DNA from: Gemmatimonas sp. UBA7669
GTDB taxonomy: Bacteria; Gemmatimonadota; Gemmatimonadetes; Gemmatimonadales; Gemmatimonadaceae
Direction: 5' to 3'
DNA length: 64,000 bases
Assembly (NCBI RefSeq): GCF_002483225.1
Contig: NZ_DLHL01000055.1
Location: 1-64,000 of the forward strand
This document shows positions 7,914-15,748 of the stretch, in pieces. Numbering within the stretch: position 1 is the stretch's first letter; each line of letters opens with the position of its first letter. The notes under the pieces were generated by a model that worked only from the letters and a program-made list of their open reading frames with translations, had not been told where the DNA came from and searched no databases. The translations under genes and the position numbers were made by a program.

Positions 7914-9400
7914 GGCTGCGGTACCGGCGGCAGCCCGAGGCTGCTCCACATGGCGTCCACACGCGACTTGGTGGCCGGGTCCATGCTGATCACGCGCGGC
8001 CAACTGCGCGTGAAGCCTTCCTCGGGCCATTTGCGCGTGGCATCGATGCCCATCTTGCTGCCGTAGGTGAACGCACGACTGGCATGATCGAGCACGTCCA
8101 CAGGGCCCATGGTGAAGCGTACGTCGCGCTGCGGGTCCATGTTGTTGAGCGCCACCCACCAGGCTTCCACCGGGTTGCGCACGTTGATGTCCTTGTCGAC
8201 CACCACCAGGACCTTGGCCAGGGACATGAGCCCCTGGCCCCAGAGGGCGTGCATGACCTTGTCGGCGTGGCCGGGATACTTCTTGTCGATGCTCACGAAG
8301 ACGAGGTTGTGAAAACCACCCTCAGCCGGCATGTGATAATCCACGACTTCCGGCGTCGTGAGCTTGAGCAGCGGCAGGAAGATGCGCTCGGTGGCGTGAC
8401 CGAGGTAGAAGTCTTCCATGGGGGGCCGCCCCACGATGGTGGTGGCGTACACCGCGTTGCGCCGCATGGTGACGGCCGTGACGTGCACGCGCGGATACAT
8501 GTCCGCTTCGCTGTAAAAGCCCGTGTGGTCACCGAACGGGCCTTCCACCACCAGCTCCTCGGCGGGATCGATGTAGCCTTCGATGACAATCTCAGCGTCG
8601 GCCGGCACTTCGAGATCGTTGCTGACGGCCTTGGTGAGACGCACCGGATCACGGCGCAGAAAGCCGGCGAACAGGAACTCGTCGATGTTGGGCGGCAGCG
8701 GCGCCGAGGCGCTGAACATGCTGGCGGGATCACTGCCCACCACAATGCACACCGGCATCTTCTCGCCGCGTTCGGCCATCTGCCGCATGTGTTCGGCGCC
8801 GGTCTTGTGGCGCTGCCAATGCATGGCCACATGCCGCTTGCCGAGCTGCTGCACGCGGTACATGCCCACGTTGCGGATGCCGCGCACGGGGTCCTTGCTG
8901 ACAACCGCCGTCATGGTGACGTAGGGTCCCCCGTCCTCGGGCCAGCAATGCAGCACGGGCAGCTTGTCGAGATCGATGTCGTCACCGCGCCACACGATGT
9001 CCTGGCAGGAGGGCGTGCCACTCTTCACGCGCGGCGGGAACTTGCTCACCTCGAGCAGGCGCGGCAGCAGCGACAGCTTGCCCAGGAACCCGTCGGGCAC
9101 CTTGAGGTCCATGAGCTGCGTGATGCGATCGCCAATATCGTCGAGGCGTTCCACACCGAGTGCCAACGCCATGCGGCGCATGGACCCGAAGAGATTGATG
9201 GCCACCGGGTATTCGGACACGGTGCCATCACGCAGCACGGGCTTCTCGAAGAGCAGCGCCTTGCCACCGCCGGGCATCTTGGAGACGCGATCAGCGATTT
9301 CGGTGAGTTCGAGATGCACCTTCACCGGCTGCGAAATGCGATGCAGTTCGCCGATGCCATCAATGGCGTCGATGAATTCAGACAGCGTGTCGAGAGCCAT
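7910..9400 (-). CDS. ubiD: UbiD-family prenyl-FMN-dependent decarboxylase
   Basis: A 496-residue UbiD-family (de)carboxylase that removes the ring carboxylate of a prenylated aromatic acid using prenylated FMN made by UbiX. Family features include an N-terminal domain with LLFEKPV and INLFGS, the central GGPYVTMTAVVSKDP, and the active-site region EGPFGDHTGFYS containing the conserved Glu. The gene order ubiE-ubiD-ubiA-ubiX suggests late menaquinone steps; mqnL would be the name if the futalosine pathway operates. The enzymes for the early steps are not in this window, so the pathway assignment is inference. Confidence 0.93.
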   Translation of the reverse strand: MALDTLSEFIDAIDGIGELHRISQPVKVHLELTEIADRVSKMPGGGKALLFEKPVLRDGTVSEYPVAINLFGSMRRMALALGVERLDDIGDRITQLMDLKVPDGFLGKLSLLPRLLEVSKFPPRVKSGTPSCQDIVWRGDDIDLDKLPVLHCWPEDGGPYVTMTAVVSKDPVRGIRNVGMYRVQQLGKRHVAMHWQRHKTGAEHMRQMAERGEKMPVCIVVGSDPASMFSASAPLPPNIDEFLFAGFLRRDPVRLTKAVSNDLEVPADAEIVIEGYIDPAEELVVEGPFGDHTGFYSEADMYPRVHVTAVTMRRNAVYATTIVGRPPMEDFYLGHATERIFLPLLKLTTPEVVDYHMPAEGGFHNLVFVSIDKKYPGHADKVMHALWGQGLMSLAKVLVVVDKDINVRNPVEAWWVALNNMDPQRDVRFTMGPVDVLDHASRAFTYGSKMGIDATRKWPEEGFTRSWPRVISMDPATKSRVDAMWSSLGLPPVPQP

Positions 9401-9427
9401 GCGCAGGACTGCGGAGTTGAAGGGCGT

Positions 9428-10207
9428 TCAGGCGACGCCGGTATGAATGGCGGCGATGCCGAACGTGAGGCGCTGCCAGGTGACGGTCCCGAACCCGGCG
9501 GCGCGCATGCATTGAGCCAACGCTTCCTCGGTGGGGAATTGTGCCACCGACATGGGCAGATAGGTGTACGCCGAGCGATGTCCGCTCACGAGCCGCCCCA
9601 CGAAGGGCAGCACGCGGTGGAAATAGAAGTGATACCCCGCGCGCACGAGTGCGGATGGCGGCGTGGAGAACTCCAGAATGACAAACCGTGCGCCGGGCTT
9701 CAGCACGCGATGCACCTCACGCAGGCCGGCGTCGAGGTCCGCCACGTTGCGAATACCAAAAGCCACGATGGCGCCGTCGAGTGACGCCGGCGCAAAGGGC
9801 AGTTGCAGGGCGTCGGCGCCAACGGGAGCGAGGCGCTGGCGCGGCGCCTTGCCGGTACCGTGCTGCAGCATGGGCACGGCAAAGTCCGCGCCGGCCACAA
9901 AGCCTGTGAACCCCGGCTGACGCACGAGCAGGGCACCGACATCGAGCGTGCCGGCGCAAAGATCGAGATAGCGGCCGCTCGGTGTGGCGCGCCACGCGAG
10001 CGCTTCGAGGGCCCGGGCGCGCCAGCGTTTGTCGATGTTGAGCGACAGGACGTGATTGAGCAGATCGTAGCGCGGGGCGATGTCCGAGAACATCTGCTGC
10101 ACGTAATCGCGCTTTCCCTCGCCCTGGGCCGCCTGTGCGGCCCGCGCGAGCTCCTGGCCGACCGCCTCGGGATTCGAGGGGCCGGGGACGTCCGTGGTAC
10201 TGGGCAT
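9428..10207 (-). CDS. menG: Demethylmenaquinone methyltransferase (UbiE/MenG)
   Basis: A SAM-dependent C-methyltransferase of the UbiE/MenG family, about 259 residues. It starts with the family block VQQMFSDIAPRYDLLNHVLS, then the SAM-binding motif LDLCAGTLDVG, and later AFGIRNVADLDAGLREVHRVLKPG. It catalyses the final methylation giving menaquinone. The first ATG (10207) is preferred over a TTG two codons earlier. It heads the operon and is divergent from the ECF sigma gene, with about 77 bases between the two starts. Confidence 0.93.
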   Translation of the reverse strand: MPSTTDVPGPSNPEAVGQELARAAQAAQGEGKRDYVQQMFSDIAPRYDLLNHVLSLNIDKRWRARALEALAWRATPSGRYLDLCAGTLDVGALLVRQPGFTGFVAGADFAVPMLQHGTGKAPRQRLAPVGADALQLPFAPASLDGAIVAFGIRNVADLDAGLREVHRVLKPGARFVILEFSTPPSALVRAGYHFYFHRVLPFVGRLVSGHRSAYTYLPMSVAQFPTEEALAQCMRAAGFGTVTWQRLTFGIAAIHTGVA

Positions 10208-10284
10208 GTCCAAACTTCAGTGAGCGTGCCAAGCGGAGCAAGCGCTGGTCCCCTGCCCGCTCCGGGACTAGCTTGCGCTGCTGC

Positions 10285-10887
10285 ATGCCGACCCTCGACG
10301 AGCTGGGAACCCTTCCTGACGCCGACGTCGTACGCCTCGCCCAACAGGGACGGGAACCGGCGTTTCGGGAACTCGTCCGCCGATATGAGCGGCCGGTGTT
10401 TTCGCTCGTCTACCGCATGGTGCGCGACCGCGAGACGGCAGAGGATCTGGCCCAGGACGCGTTCATCAAGGTCCTGAACCACATCGACAAGTACAGCCCC
10501 GAGTTCAAGTTCTCGAGCTGGCTCTTCAAGATCGCGAACAACGTCGCCATCGATCACCTGCGGCGGCGGCGGCTCGACACCATCAGCATGGACGGTAGTC
10601 CGCACGCGACCTCGGCCTCCGAGGTAGAGGCGTCGTCCATCGAGCTGCAGGCCGACCAGGAGACCGCGCTGGAGGAGTTGGAGGCCAAGGAACTGGGGTC
10701 GGCCATCGAGCGGGCCATCGGCTCGCTCAGGCCCGAGTATCGCGCCTGCATCATGCTGCGTCACGTGGAAGGGCGGTCGTACGAGGAAATTGCCGCCACG
10801 CTCGACCTGCCCCTGGGGACGGTCAAGACCTACATCCACCGGGCTCGGCATGAGCTGCGCAAGGCGCTCGAGCCACTCCGGCAGTGA
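10285..10887 (+). CDS. ECF-family RNA polymerase sigma factor (RpoE-like)
   Basis: A 200-residue group IV sigma factor. Region 2 is seen at about residues 25-95 (FRELVRRYERPVFSLVYRMV and AEDLAQDAFIKV, then SSWLFKIANNVAIDHLRRRR), and region 4 at about 140-195 (LRPEYRACIMLRHVEG, YEEIAATLDLPLGTVKTYIH). A negatively charged linker joins them. The next gene encodes a zinc-finger anti-sigma-like membrane protein, giving the usual sigma/anti-sigma pair. The signal and regulon are unknown. Confidence 0.95.
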   Translation: MPTLDELGTLPDADVVRLAQQGREPAFRELVRRYERPVFSLVYRMVRDRETAEDLAQDAFIKVLNHIDKYSPEFKFSSWLFKIANNVAIDHLRRRRLDTISMDGSPHATSASEVEASSIELQADQETALEELEAKELGSAIERAIGSLRPEYRACIMLRHVEGRSYEEIAATLDLPLGTVKTYIHRARHELRKALEPLRQ

Positions 10888-10995
10888 TCACCCCGAGCCT
10901 GTTTCTGACTGGCCGCTGCTTTTTCCGGAAAGCCGGGAATGGCCTGAAACCTGCGGCACTCCTGCGGCGTAGTCCGCACATGGAGGCTCATCGCT

Positions 10996-11586
10996 ATGCC
11001 TGAACGACACCTGAGACCCGACGAAATCGAACTCCTTCTCGATGGCGAGGAGGGTTTTGGCGTTGCCCCCCTGCGGGCGCACGTCCGATCTTGTGCGTCC
11101 TGCCAGGCCGAGCTGCATAGCGCGCGCCTTTTCATGCAGTCCCTTGATGCCCTGCCCGATTTTGCGCCGTCGGCCGGCTTTGCCGACAAGGTCATGAATC
11201 AGGTGCAGGTGTTCGAGCCCTGGCATGCCGCCGCCACCCGTACGGTGGCTGATCTGGTGCCGGCCTCACGCCCGGCCCGTCTCGCCGCCGGTGTTGGTGC
11301 GGCCTTCGGTGCCGGCCTGCTCACTACCGGTACAACTTGGGCGCTGGCCCGCGCTGACATGGCGGTCATCCTGGCGCAGCTTGGTCTGGAGAGCTTCCGC
11401 GAGCAGGTGCTCGCGGCCGGCACGGACCTCATGAGCACGGTGCTGGGCCAGTCCGGTCTGGCGGCACTTCAGGGCAGCACGCCCGAGGTCCTGGCCCTCG
11501 CGGCCGGCGGCTTCGTGGCAGCGGCCGGCATGGGTGTGGTGGGCATTCGTGCCCTCGCCTCGGCGTCTTCCCGTCAGGGGCGCTAG
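10996..11586 (+). CDS. Putative anti-sigma factor with HxxxCxxC zinc-binding domain
   Basis: A 196-residue protein. The N-terminus (about residues 5-40) is a ZAS-type domain: RPDEIELLLDG followed by H29, C33, xx, C36 (AHVRSCASCQAEL), which in the family binds zinc and the sigma factor. Hydrophobic segments near residues 95-115 and 165-190 would anchor it in the membrane. It lies 108 bases after the ECF sigma gene, so it is very probably the cognate anti-sigma factor. Redox sensing through the zinc site is possible but not shown. Confidence 0.82.
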   Translation: MPERHLRPDEIELLLDGEEGFGVAPLRAHVRSCASCQAELHSARLFMQSLDALPDFAPSAGFADKVMNQVQVFEPWHAAATRTVADLVPASRPARLAAGVGAAFGAGLLTTGTTWALARADMAVILAQLGLESFREQVLAAGTDLMSTVLGQSGLAALQGSTPEVLALAAGGFVAAAGMGVVGIRALASASSRQGR

Positions 11587-11592
11587 CGTTTC

Positions 11593-12345
11593 ATGCTGGC
11601 CACCACGCTCACGGCCATTGCCGGGGTCTTTGGCATCGGGCTCATCATCGGCCTGGTGGTGCTGACCACGGCAGAAGAAGCGCTGGTGGCGGTGGCCCGC
11701 ACGGCCGCCCGCGATGTATCGGGCAGCTTCTGGGCTGGTGTGCTCACCCAAGTGCTGGCGGTACCGGCCCTGGTGGTCGTGGTGGTGGCCTGCGCCGTGA
11801 CCATCATTGGCATTCTGGCCATTCCGCTGGCGGCCCTGGCCTGGGGCTTGGCGCTGGCTGGCGCATTCACGCTTGGCGTGTTGGCCGTCGCCCTGGTTAT
11901 CGGCTGGGCCCTGGTTGGCCGTGGGGCCTCAGGCTCCGAGCGTTCGGCGGCCGTGCGAGGCCTGGTGGTGGGTCTTACGGCCCTCAGTCTCGTGTGGTTC
12001 GGCGCGGCACTGGCGGCGCAGATGCCTGTGCTGGGCACGCTCAGCCGTCTGGTGGCGGTGGCCTTCACCTGGGCAGTTGCCACGGTGGGTATGGGCGCCG
12101 TGGTCAAGTCGCGCATTGGCATGTCCAGACTGAGTGTGCAATTCGGCCGCGTCGGCGGACGCTGGGGCAGCCGCTGGAACGGCGGTACGGCAGCCGCATC
12201 CTGGGCCCCCGGTTCGAGCACCGGGGTGAATGAGGTGCCGGTGTCCCAGGTGAGCTGGCAGACCCCGACGCCGGTCCAAGGCGTGGTGGCCGCGCGGCGC
12301 CCGGTGGAAGACAAGGAAGGCACGGGGACGGGCGCGGAGCTCTGA
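11593..12345 (+). CDS. Polytopic membrane protein of unknown function
   Basis: A 250-residue protein with about six hydrophobic segments within residues 1-175, rich in Ala, Val and Gly, and a hydrophilic C-terminal tail of about 75 residues. It starts six bases after the anti-sigma gene and is probably the third gene of the sigma operon. No catalytic motif was recognised. A role in the envelope response controlled by the sigma factor is a guess from position only. Confidence 0.65.
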   Translation: MLATTLTAIAGVFGIGLIIGLVVLTTAEEALVAVARTAARDVSGSFWAGVLTQVLAVPALVVVVVACAVTIIGILAIPLAALAWGLALAGAFTLGVLAVALVIGWALVGRGASGSERSAAVRGLVVGLTALSLVWFGAALAAQMPVLGTLSRLVAVAFTWAVATVGMGAVVKSRIGMSRLSVQFGRVGGRWGSRWNGGTAAASWAPGSSTGVNEVPVSQVSWQTPTPVQGVVAARRPVEDKEGTGTGAEL

Positions 12346-12372
12346 GGCGCATGGCCCGCCGCAGGTAAGAAC

Positions 12373-12804
12373 TCAGTGCAGCAACGGGTTCTCGTAACGA
12401 AGCCCGCGGAATCTCTGGAAATCACCATCCGCGCTACAGAGCGTGGCTCCGCGCTCCACACAGAGTGCCGCGAGATGGGCATCGGTCACGAGATTGGCCC
12501 CTCGCCCCGCCTGGCGCAGCATGTCCGAAAGGATGCGCGCATGCTCCGGACCTGGCTCCACGACTGAGACCACGGGCTGCCGAAGCCAATCCTCGACATT
12601 TGTCATGGCTTCATCAATGGACAGTGGCGCACTCATGATGCGTCTGTTGGTGGCAATCCGGAGCACGCCAAGGACGGTCACCCACGGCAATCCGATGGCC
12701 TCGTGACCGGTCAGTACCCTCTCCCACCATGCGAGCGCGCGGGCATGGTGCGGACTGTCTGCGTTCAACACGTACACGAGAAGGTTGACGTCAGGGACAA
12801 TCAT
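12373..12804 (-). CDS. vapC: VapC-type PIN-domain ribonuclease toxin
   Basis: A 143-residue PIN-domain protein, the toxin of a type II toxin-antitoxin pair. The acidic residues expected for metal binding are visible: the N-terminal Asp in VPDVNLLVYVLN, and the C-terminal group in NLVTDAHLAAL and SADGDFQRF. Family members cut tRNA or rRNA. The ATG overlaps the antitoxin stop by one base (TGATG), the normal antitoxin-first order. A TTG one codon upstream is an unlikely alternative start. Confidence 0.88.
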   Translation of the reverse strand: MIVPDVNLLVYVLNADSPHHARALAWWERVLTGHEAIGLPWVTVLGVLRIATNRRIMSAPLSIDEAMTNVEDWLRQPVVSVVEPGPEHARILSDMLRQAGRGANLVTDAHLAALCVERGATLCSADGDFQRFRGLRYENPLLH

Positions 12805-13070
12805 CAACGCCCCTCGTTCATCTTGCGAAGGATCTCCTCATCTTCCAGGTCATCGGCAATCCATCGTGCCTTGACGAGATCATAGCCCTCTCGAACAGCG
12901 CCCATGTGATACGTGCGCTGCACGTATCGAGACGGACTCACCTCGGGCCCTTCTTCGAGTCCGCGCATGATGACACGATGCAGCATCGCCTTGAATGACA
13001 CCCCTTCGCGGTGCGCCGCGTCGCGGAGCCGCTCCAGAAGCACAGCGTCGAGATCGATGGTGGTGCGCAT
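12804..13070 (-). CDS. vapB: VapB-like ribbon-helix-helix antitoxin
   Basis: An 88-residue antitoxin. The N-terminus MRTTIDLDAVLLERLRDAA reads as a ribbon-helix-helix DNA-binding strand and helix, and the acidic C-terminus (DDLEDEEILRKMNEG) would wrap the toxin. Two identical palindromes lie directly upstream and are likely its operators. The start codon has no visible ribosome binding site and is very close to the operator, so a leaderless message is possible. Confidence 0.85.
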   Translation of the reverse strand: MRTTIDLDAVLLERLRDAAHREGVSFKAMLHRVIMRGLEEGPEVSPSRYVQRTYHMGAVREGYDLVKARWIADDLEDEEILRKMNEGR

Positions 13071-13074
13071 TATT

Positions 13075-13119
13075 TGATGCTAACGCATCACCGACAGTGA
13101 TGCAATGGCATCACTGTCG
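13075..13119 (-). promoter_or_regulatory. Double palindromic operator upstream of vapBC
   Basis: Two copies of TGATGC-N4-GCATCA occur at 13075-13090 (spacer TAAC) and 13098-13113 (spacer AATG), centres 23 bases apart. The second is embedded in a larger perfect 12-base palindrome (13092-13103 with 13108-13119). They end five bases before the vapB start codon. Ribbon-helix-helix antitoxins typically repress their own promoter through such sites. Confidence 0.8.
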
Positions 13120-13141
13120 ACTCATTTGCGTGGCTTGCGGC

Positions 13142-13897
13142 TCAGCGAGTCTTGACCGCGTCGCCCCGCCTGAGTCCTAGCGTGGCCGCGGCGTTCCCGT
13201 TGCGGACCGCCAACTCCAACCAGCCGCTCGACCCGACCAGAGCGACGGCCTCACCGTCCTCCGCGTCGGCATAGGTGCGCACCACGCGCAGCGCGTGCAT
13301 GCCGGCCGCAACGGCCTGCGGCAGGGCACCGGGCGCAGGCATGAGATTGGTAATGGCGTTGCCGAAGCGGTCGATGGTCAGCACTTCGCCATGCAGGGCA
13401 CCGTCGGCATCCCGTCGTGGTGCGGGTGTGCGCAAACGCACGGGATGCAGCAGCCGTTCGCCGAGCTCGTCGAGTGGTGCGCCTGTGGCCAGACGCGCGG
13501 CAGCAGGCGCAAACACATCGCGCCCATGGAACGTTGCCGAGGCACTGTCGTGCACGACGAGTTGCACCACCTTCGCGTCGAGCGCGAAAAGCGCCGGCGA
13601 GAGCACGCCATTGTCAGGGCCCACGAGAAAGCGACCTTCACTGGCCACGGCGAGAGCCGCGCGTGATGTGCCGACGCCCGGGTCGACCACCACGAGATGC
13701 ACGGTGCCCGCGGGAAACCGGCGCCAGCAGCGCGCGAGTGCGAGGCGCGCCGCGGTGATGTCCTGTGGCGGGATGTCGTGTGAGAGGTCCAGCAACGGAA
13801 GGCCGGGAGCGAGCGTGGCCAGCACGCCCTTCAATTCGGCCACGTAGCCGTCGGCGGTGCCGAAATCGGTGAGCAGAGTGATGGGTGGACGTGTCAT
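13142..13897 (-). CDS. SAM hydrolase (SAM hydroxide adenosyltransferase, DUF62 family)
   Basis: A 251-residue member of the fluorinase/chlorinase superfamily. ITLLTDFGTADGYVAELKG opens the N-terminal domain; SHDIPPQDI, VVVDPGVGT and VGPDNGVLSPAL are characteristic; the C-terminal beta-barrel contains IDRFGNAITN. The usual bacterial members split SAM into adenosine and methionine with water, and this is the most likely activity. Halogenation would need a specific insertion that I do not see. It is a single gene between vapBC and mrp. Confidence 0.88.
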   Translation of the reverse strand: MTRPPITLLTDFGTADGYVAELKGVLATLAPGLPLLDLSHDIPPQDITAARLALARCWRRFPAGTVHLVVVDPGVGTSRAALAVASEGRFLVGPDNGVLSPALFALDAKVVQLVVHDSASATFHGRDVFAPAAARLATGAPLDELGERLLHPVRLRTPAPRRDADGALHGEVLTIDRFGNAITNLMPAPGALPQAVAAGMHALRVVRTYADAEDGEAVALVGSSGWLELAVRNGNAAATLGLRRGDAVKTR

Positions 13898-13926
13898 GCT
13901 GCACTCAACTTACCGCGCCAACGCAG

Positions 13927-13962
13927 ACGGTGCGCGAACGCCAAAGTTGCGCCGCGCACCGT
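13927..13962 (-). terminator. Hairpin downstream of mrp
   Basis: Perfect 10-base arms (13927-13936 with 13953-13962) enclose a 16-base loop, 42 bases beyond the mrp stop. There is no T run, so the terminator call is tentative. Confidence 0.4.
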
Positions 13963-14003
13963 GTTGCAAGTTTTCGTGAATGTCTTTCGCGCTGGTGCGA
14001 TGC

Positions 14004-15155
14004 TCAGCCCTGGCGCGCCGCCATGCGCTCCATGACGCGCTGCGCCACCTGCTCGATGGCCTTCGCGGCACGGGCCTCAGGTTCCGCGGCCACTATGGGC
14101 CGTCCGGTGTCGCCGCCTTCCTGAATGCGCGGATCGATGGGAATCTGCCCCAGAAGCGGCAAGTCGCACTCCTTGGCCAGACGCTCGCCACCACCGCTGC
14201 CAAAGAGCGCGATGGGCTTGCCGGTCTCGGGGTTCTCGAACCACGACATGTTCTCGACGATGCCGATGACGGGCACGCCGGTGCGCTCGAACATCTTCAC
14301 GCCGCGCAGCGCGTCACCCACGGCCACCTGCTGCGGCGTGGTGACGATGACCGCGCCATGCACGGGCGTGGCCTGCACAAGCGAGAGCTGCGCGTCGCCG
14401 GTTCCGGGCGGCATGTCCACGAGGAAGTAATCGAGCTCGCCCCACTGCACGTCGCGCAGGAACTGCGTGATGATCTTCATGACGATGGGGCCACGCCAAA
14501 TGGCCGGCTGCTCCTTTTCAATCAGGAAGCCGAGCGAAATGACCTTCACGCCGTAGGCCTCGAGCGGGATGATCTTTTCGTCGCGCACGGCGGGCGGCGC
14601 GTCCACCCCCAGCATGAGCGGCAGATTGGGGCCATAGATGTCGGCGTCCATGATGCCGACACGCTTGCCGGCCTTGGCCAGCGCAATGGCGAGGTTCACG
14701 GCCACGGTACTCTTGCCCACGCCACCCTTTCCTGACGACACGGCAATAACGCGGCCGAGGTGCGGATAGGCGACGGGCTCGGGGACCTTGGGCGGGGCCT
14801 TCTGCGGCGCGGCCTCCATGACGGGGAGGGCGCGGCCCATGCCGCCGGCTGCGGGGGCCATCGGTTGGCTCATGGCTGGATTGGGCGCGCGGCGCGCCGG
14901 TGTGGGTTCGGATTGCGCGGGATCGCGCACGTCGACGCGCACGTCGGCCACGCCGTCGAGACGTTCGATGGCCTGACGCACATCGCGGACGAGCGTGGCG
15001 TCGTCTTCGGGCGCCAGCAGCAGCGTGAGACGGACTTTGCCGTCCACGGAGGTGGCGATATCGCGGACCTGCTCGGCGGCCATGACATCGGCGCCGGTGC
15101 GGGGGTTACGGACCGTGGCGAGGGCGCCGGTGATCCGCTCCATGAGAGCTGACAT
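14004..15155 (-). CDS. mrp: Mrp/NBP35-family P-loop ATPase (Fe-S cluster carrier), CxxC lost
   Basis: A 383-residue protein. An N-terminal MIP18/DUF59-like domain (about 1-85) and a Pro/Ala-rich linker precede the P-loop ATPase domain with SSGKGGVGKST (about residue 140), DADIYGPN and VDMPPGTGDAQL. In most Mrp proteins a CxxC pair follows the ENMS motif and holds a bridging Fe-S cluster; here the stretch reads ENMSWFENPETGKP and has no Cys. Some bacterial Mrp/ApbC proteins also vary here, so a carrier role is still possible, but the cluster site must differ. Confidence 0.9.
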   Translation of the reverse strand: MSALMERITGALATVRNPRTGADVMAAEQVRDIATSVDGKVRLTLLLAPEDDATLVRDVRQAIERLDGVADVRVDVRDPAQSEPTPARRAPNPAMSQPMAPAAGGMGRALPVMEAAPQKAPPKVPEPVAYPHLGRVIAVSSGKGGVGKSTVAVNLAIALAKAGKRVGIMDADIYGPNLPLMLGVDAPPAVRDEKIIPLEAYGVKVISLGFLIEKEQPAIWRGPIVMKIITQFLRDVQWGELDYFLVDMPPGTGDAQLSLVQATPVHGAVIVTTPQQVAVGDALRGVKMFERTGVPVIGIVENMSWFENPETGKPIALFGSGGGERLAKECDLPLLGQIPIDPRIQEGGDTGRPIVAAEPEARAAKAIEQVAQRVMERMAARQG

Positions 15156-15235
15156 AGGGAGTAACCGGTTCGGGATTCCCCTGAAAGCTAGGCGCGGCGG
15201 GGTGGCGTTGGAATGGCCCGGGTGTCGACGAAATG

Positions 15236-15264
15236 GTGACAGCGCACTGACGGGTGGGTGTTAT
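15236..15264 (+). promoter_or_regulatory. Candidate promoter of cassette A
   Basis: GTGACA (15236-15241), a 17-base spacer and TGTTAT (15259-15264) give a sigma-70-like arrangement (5/6 and 4/6 matches). It would give a leader of about 100 bases before the cysteine-rich protein gene. Prediction only. Confidence 0.4.
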
Positions 15265-15370
15265 GGTGGCCCCGTCGCGCGGCCCCGGATACCCGGTCCG
15301 GCACCGGCGACCAGCAGCGCGGCGCGTGGCCGCGCGCTGATGCACTCATAGATCCAGAGGAGAATACACC

Positions 15371-15748
15371 ATGTCCATTTCACGCTTGGCCACAGCTGTG
15401 GCCCTCGTGCTCGCTGCTGCTGCGTCTCTTGCCGTATCGCCCGTGGGCGCACAGGCCGGTGAAGGTGAGGTTGTGTCAACGGTGTGTCAGTCTGGCACTC
15501 TGACGCAATGCGGATGGGAGCCGGCCAAGGAGTCCTGCGCCTGGGACTTCTCCATCGGATGGAACTCCACCTCCATTCTCGGAATCACCATCAGCTTCAA
15601 GACCTGCACATACGTCGGTGAGAAGAAGTTCTACAAGGACTTCATCCGCGGGCAGAGTGCGGGTGCGTGTGTGGTTCATCCGTCGGGAACAGCGCCCAAA
15701 GACAATACGAGTTCGGGCGGCAACGACGAGTCGTTCTCGGAATGCTGA
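15371..15748 (+). CDS. Exported cysteine-rich small protein, cassette A
   Basis: A 125-residue protein of no recognised family. Residues 1-28 are a Sec signal peptide (basic start, Ala/Val/Leu core, cleavage likely after VGAQA). The mature part of about 95 residues has six cysteines, which could form three disulfides, and ends in Cys. A good ribosome binding site (AGAGGAG) lies eight bases before the ATG. A perfect GC hairpin follows the stop, then a thioredoxin-fold protein and a propeller protein. The same order recurs at cassettes B and C, suggesting a secreted disulfide-bonded product with its folding partner. Confidence 0.75.
   Translation: MSISRLATAVALVLAAAASLAVSPVGAQAGEGEVVSTVCQSGTLTQCGWEPAKESCAWDFSIGWNSTSILGITISFKTCTYVGEKKFYKDFIRGQSAGACVVHPSGTAPKDNTSSGGNDESFSEC

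Noticed and set aside
7883..9784. A plus-strand open frame of over 600 codons across the ubiD-like gene
   Set aside because: The minus-strand UbiD and UbiE frames are unambiguous, so this is a shadow frame.
13142..13897. DUF62 protein as a true fluorinase or chlorinase
   Set aside because: The sequence fits the widespread SAM hydrolase type, and I see no halogenase-specific insertion or halometabolite genes nearby.
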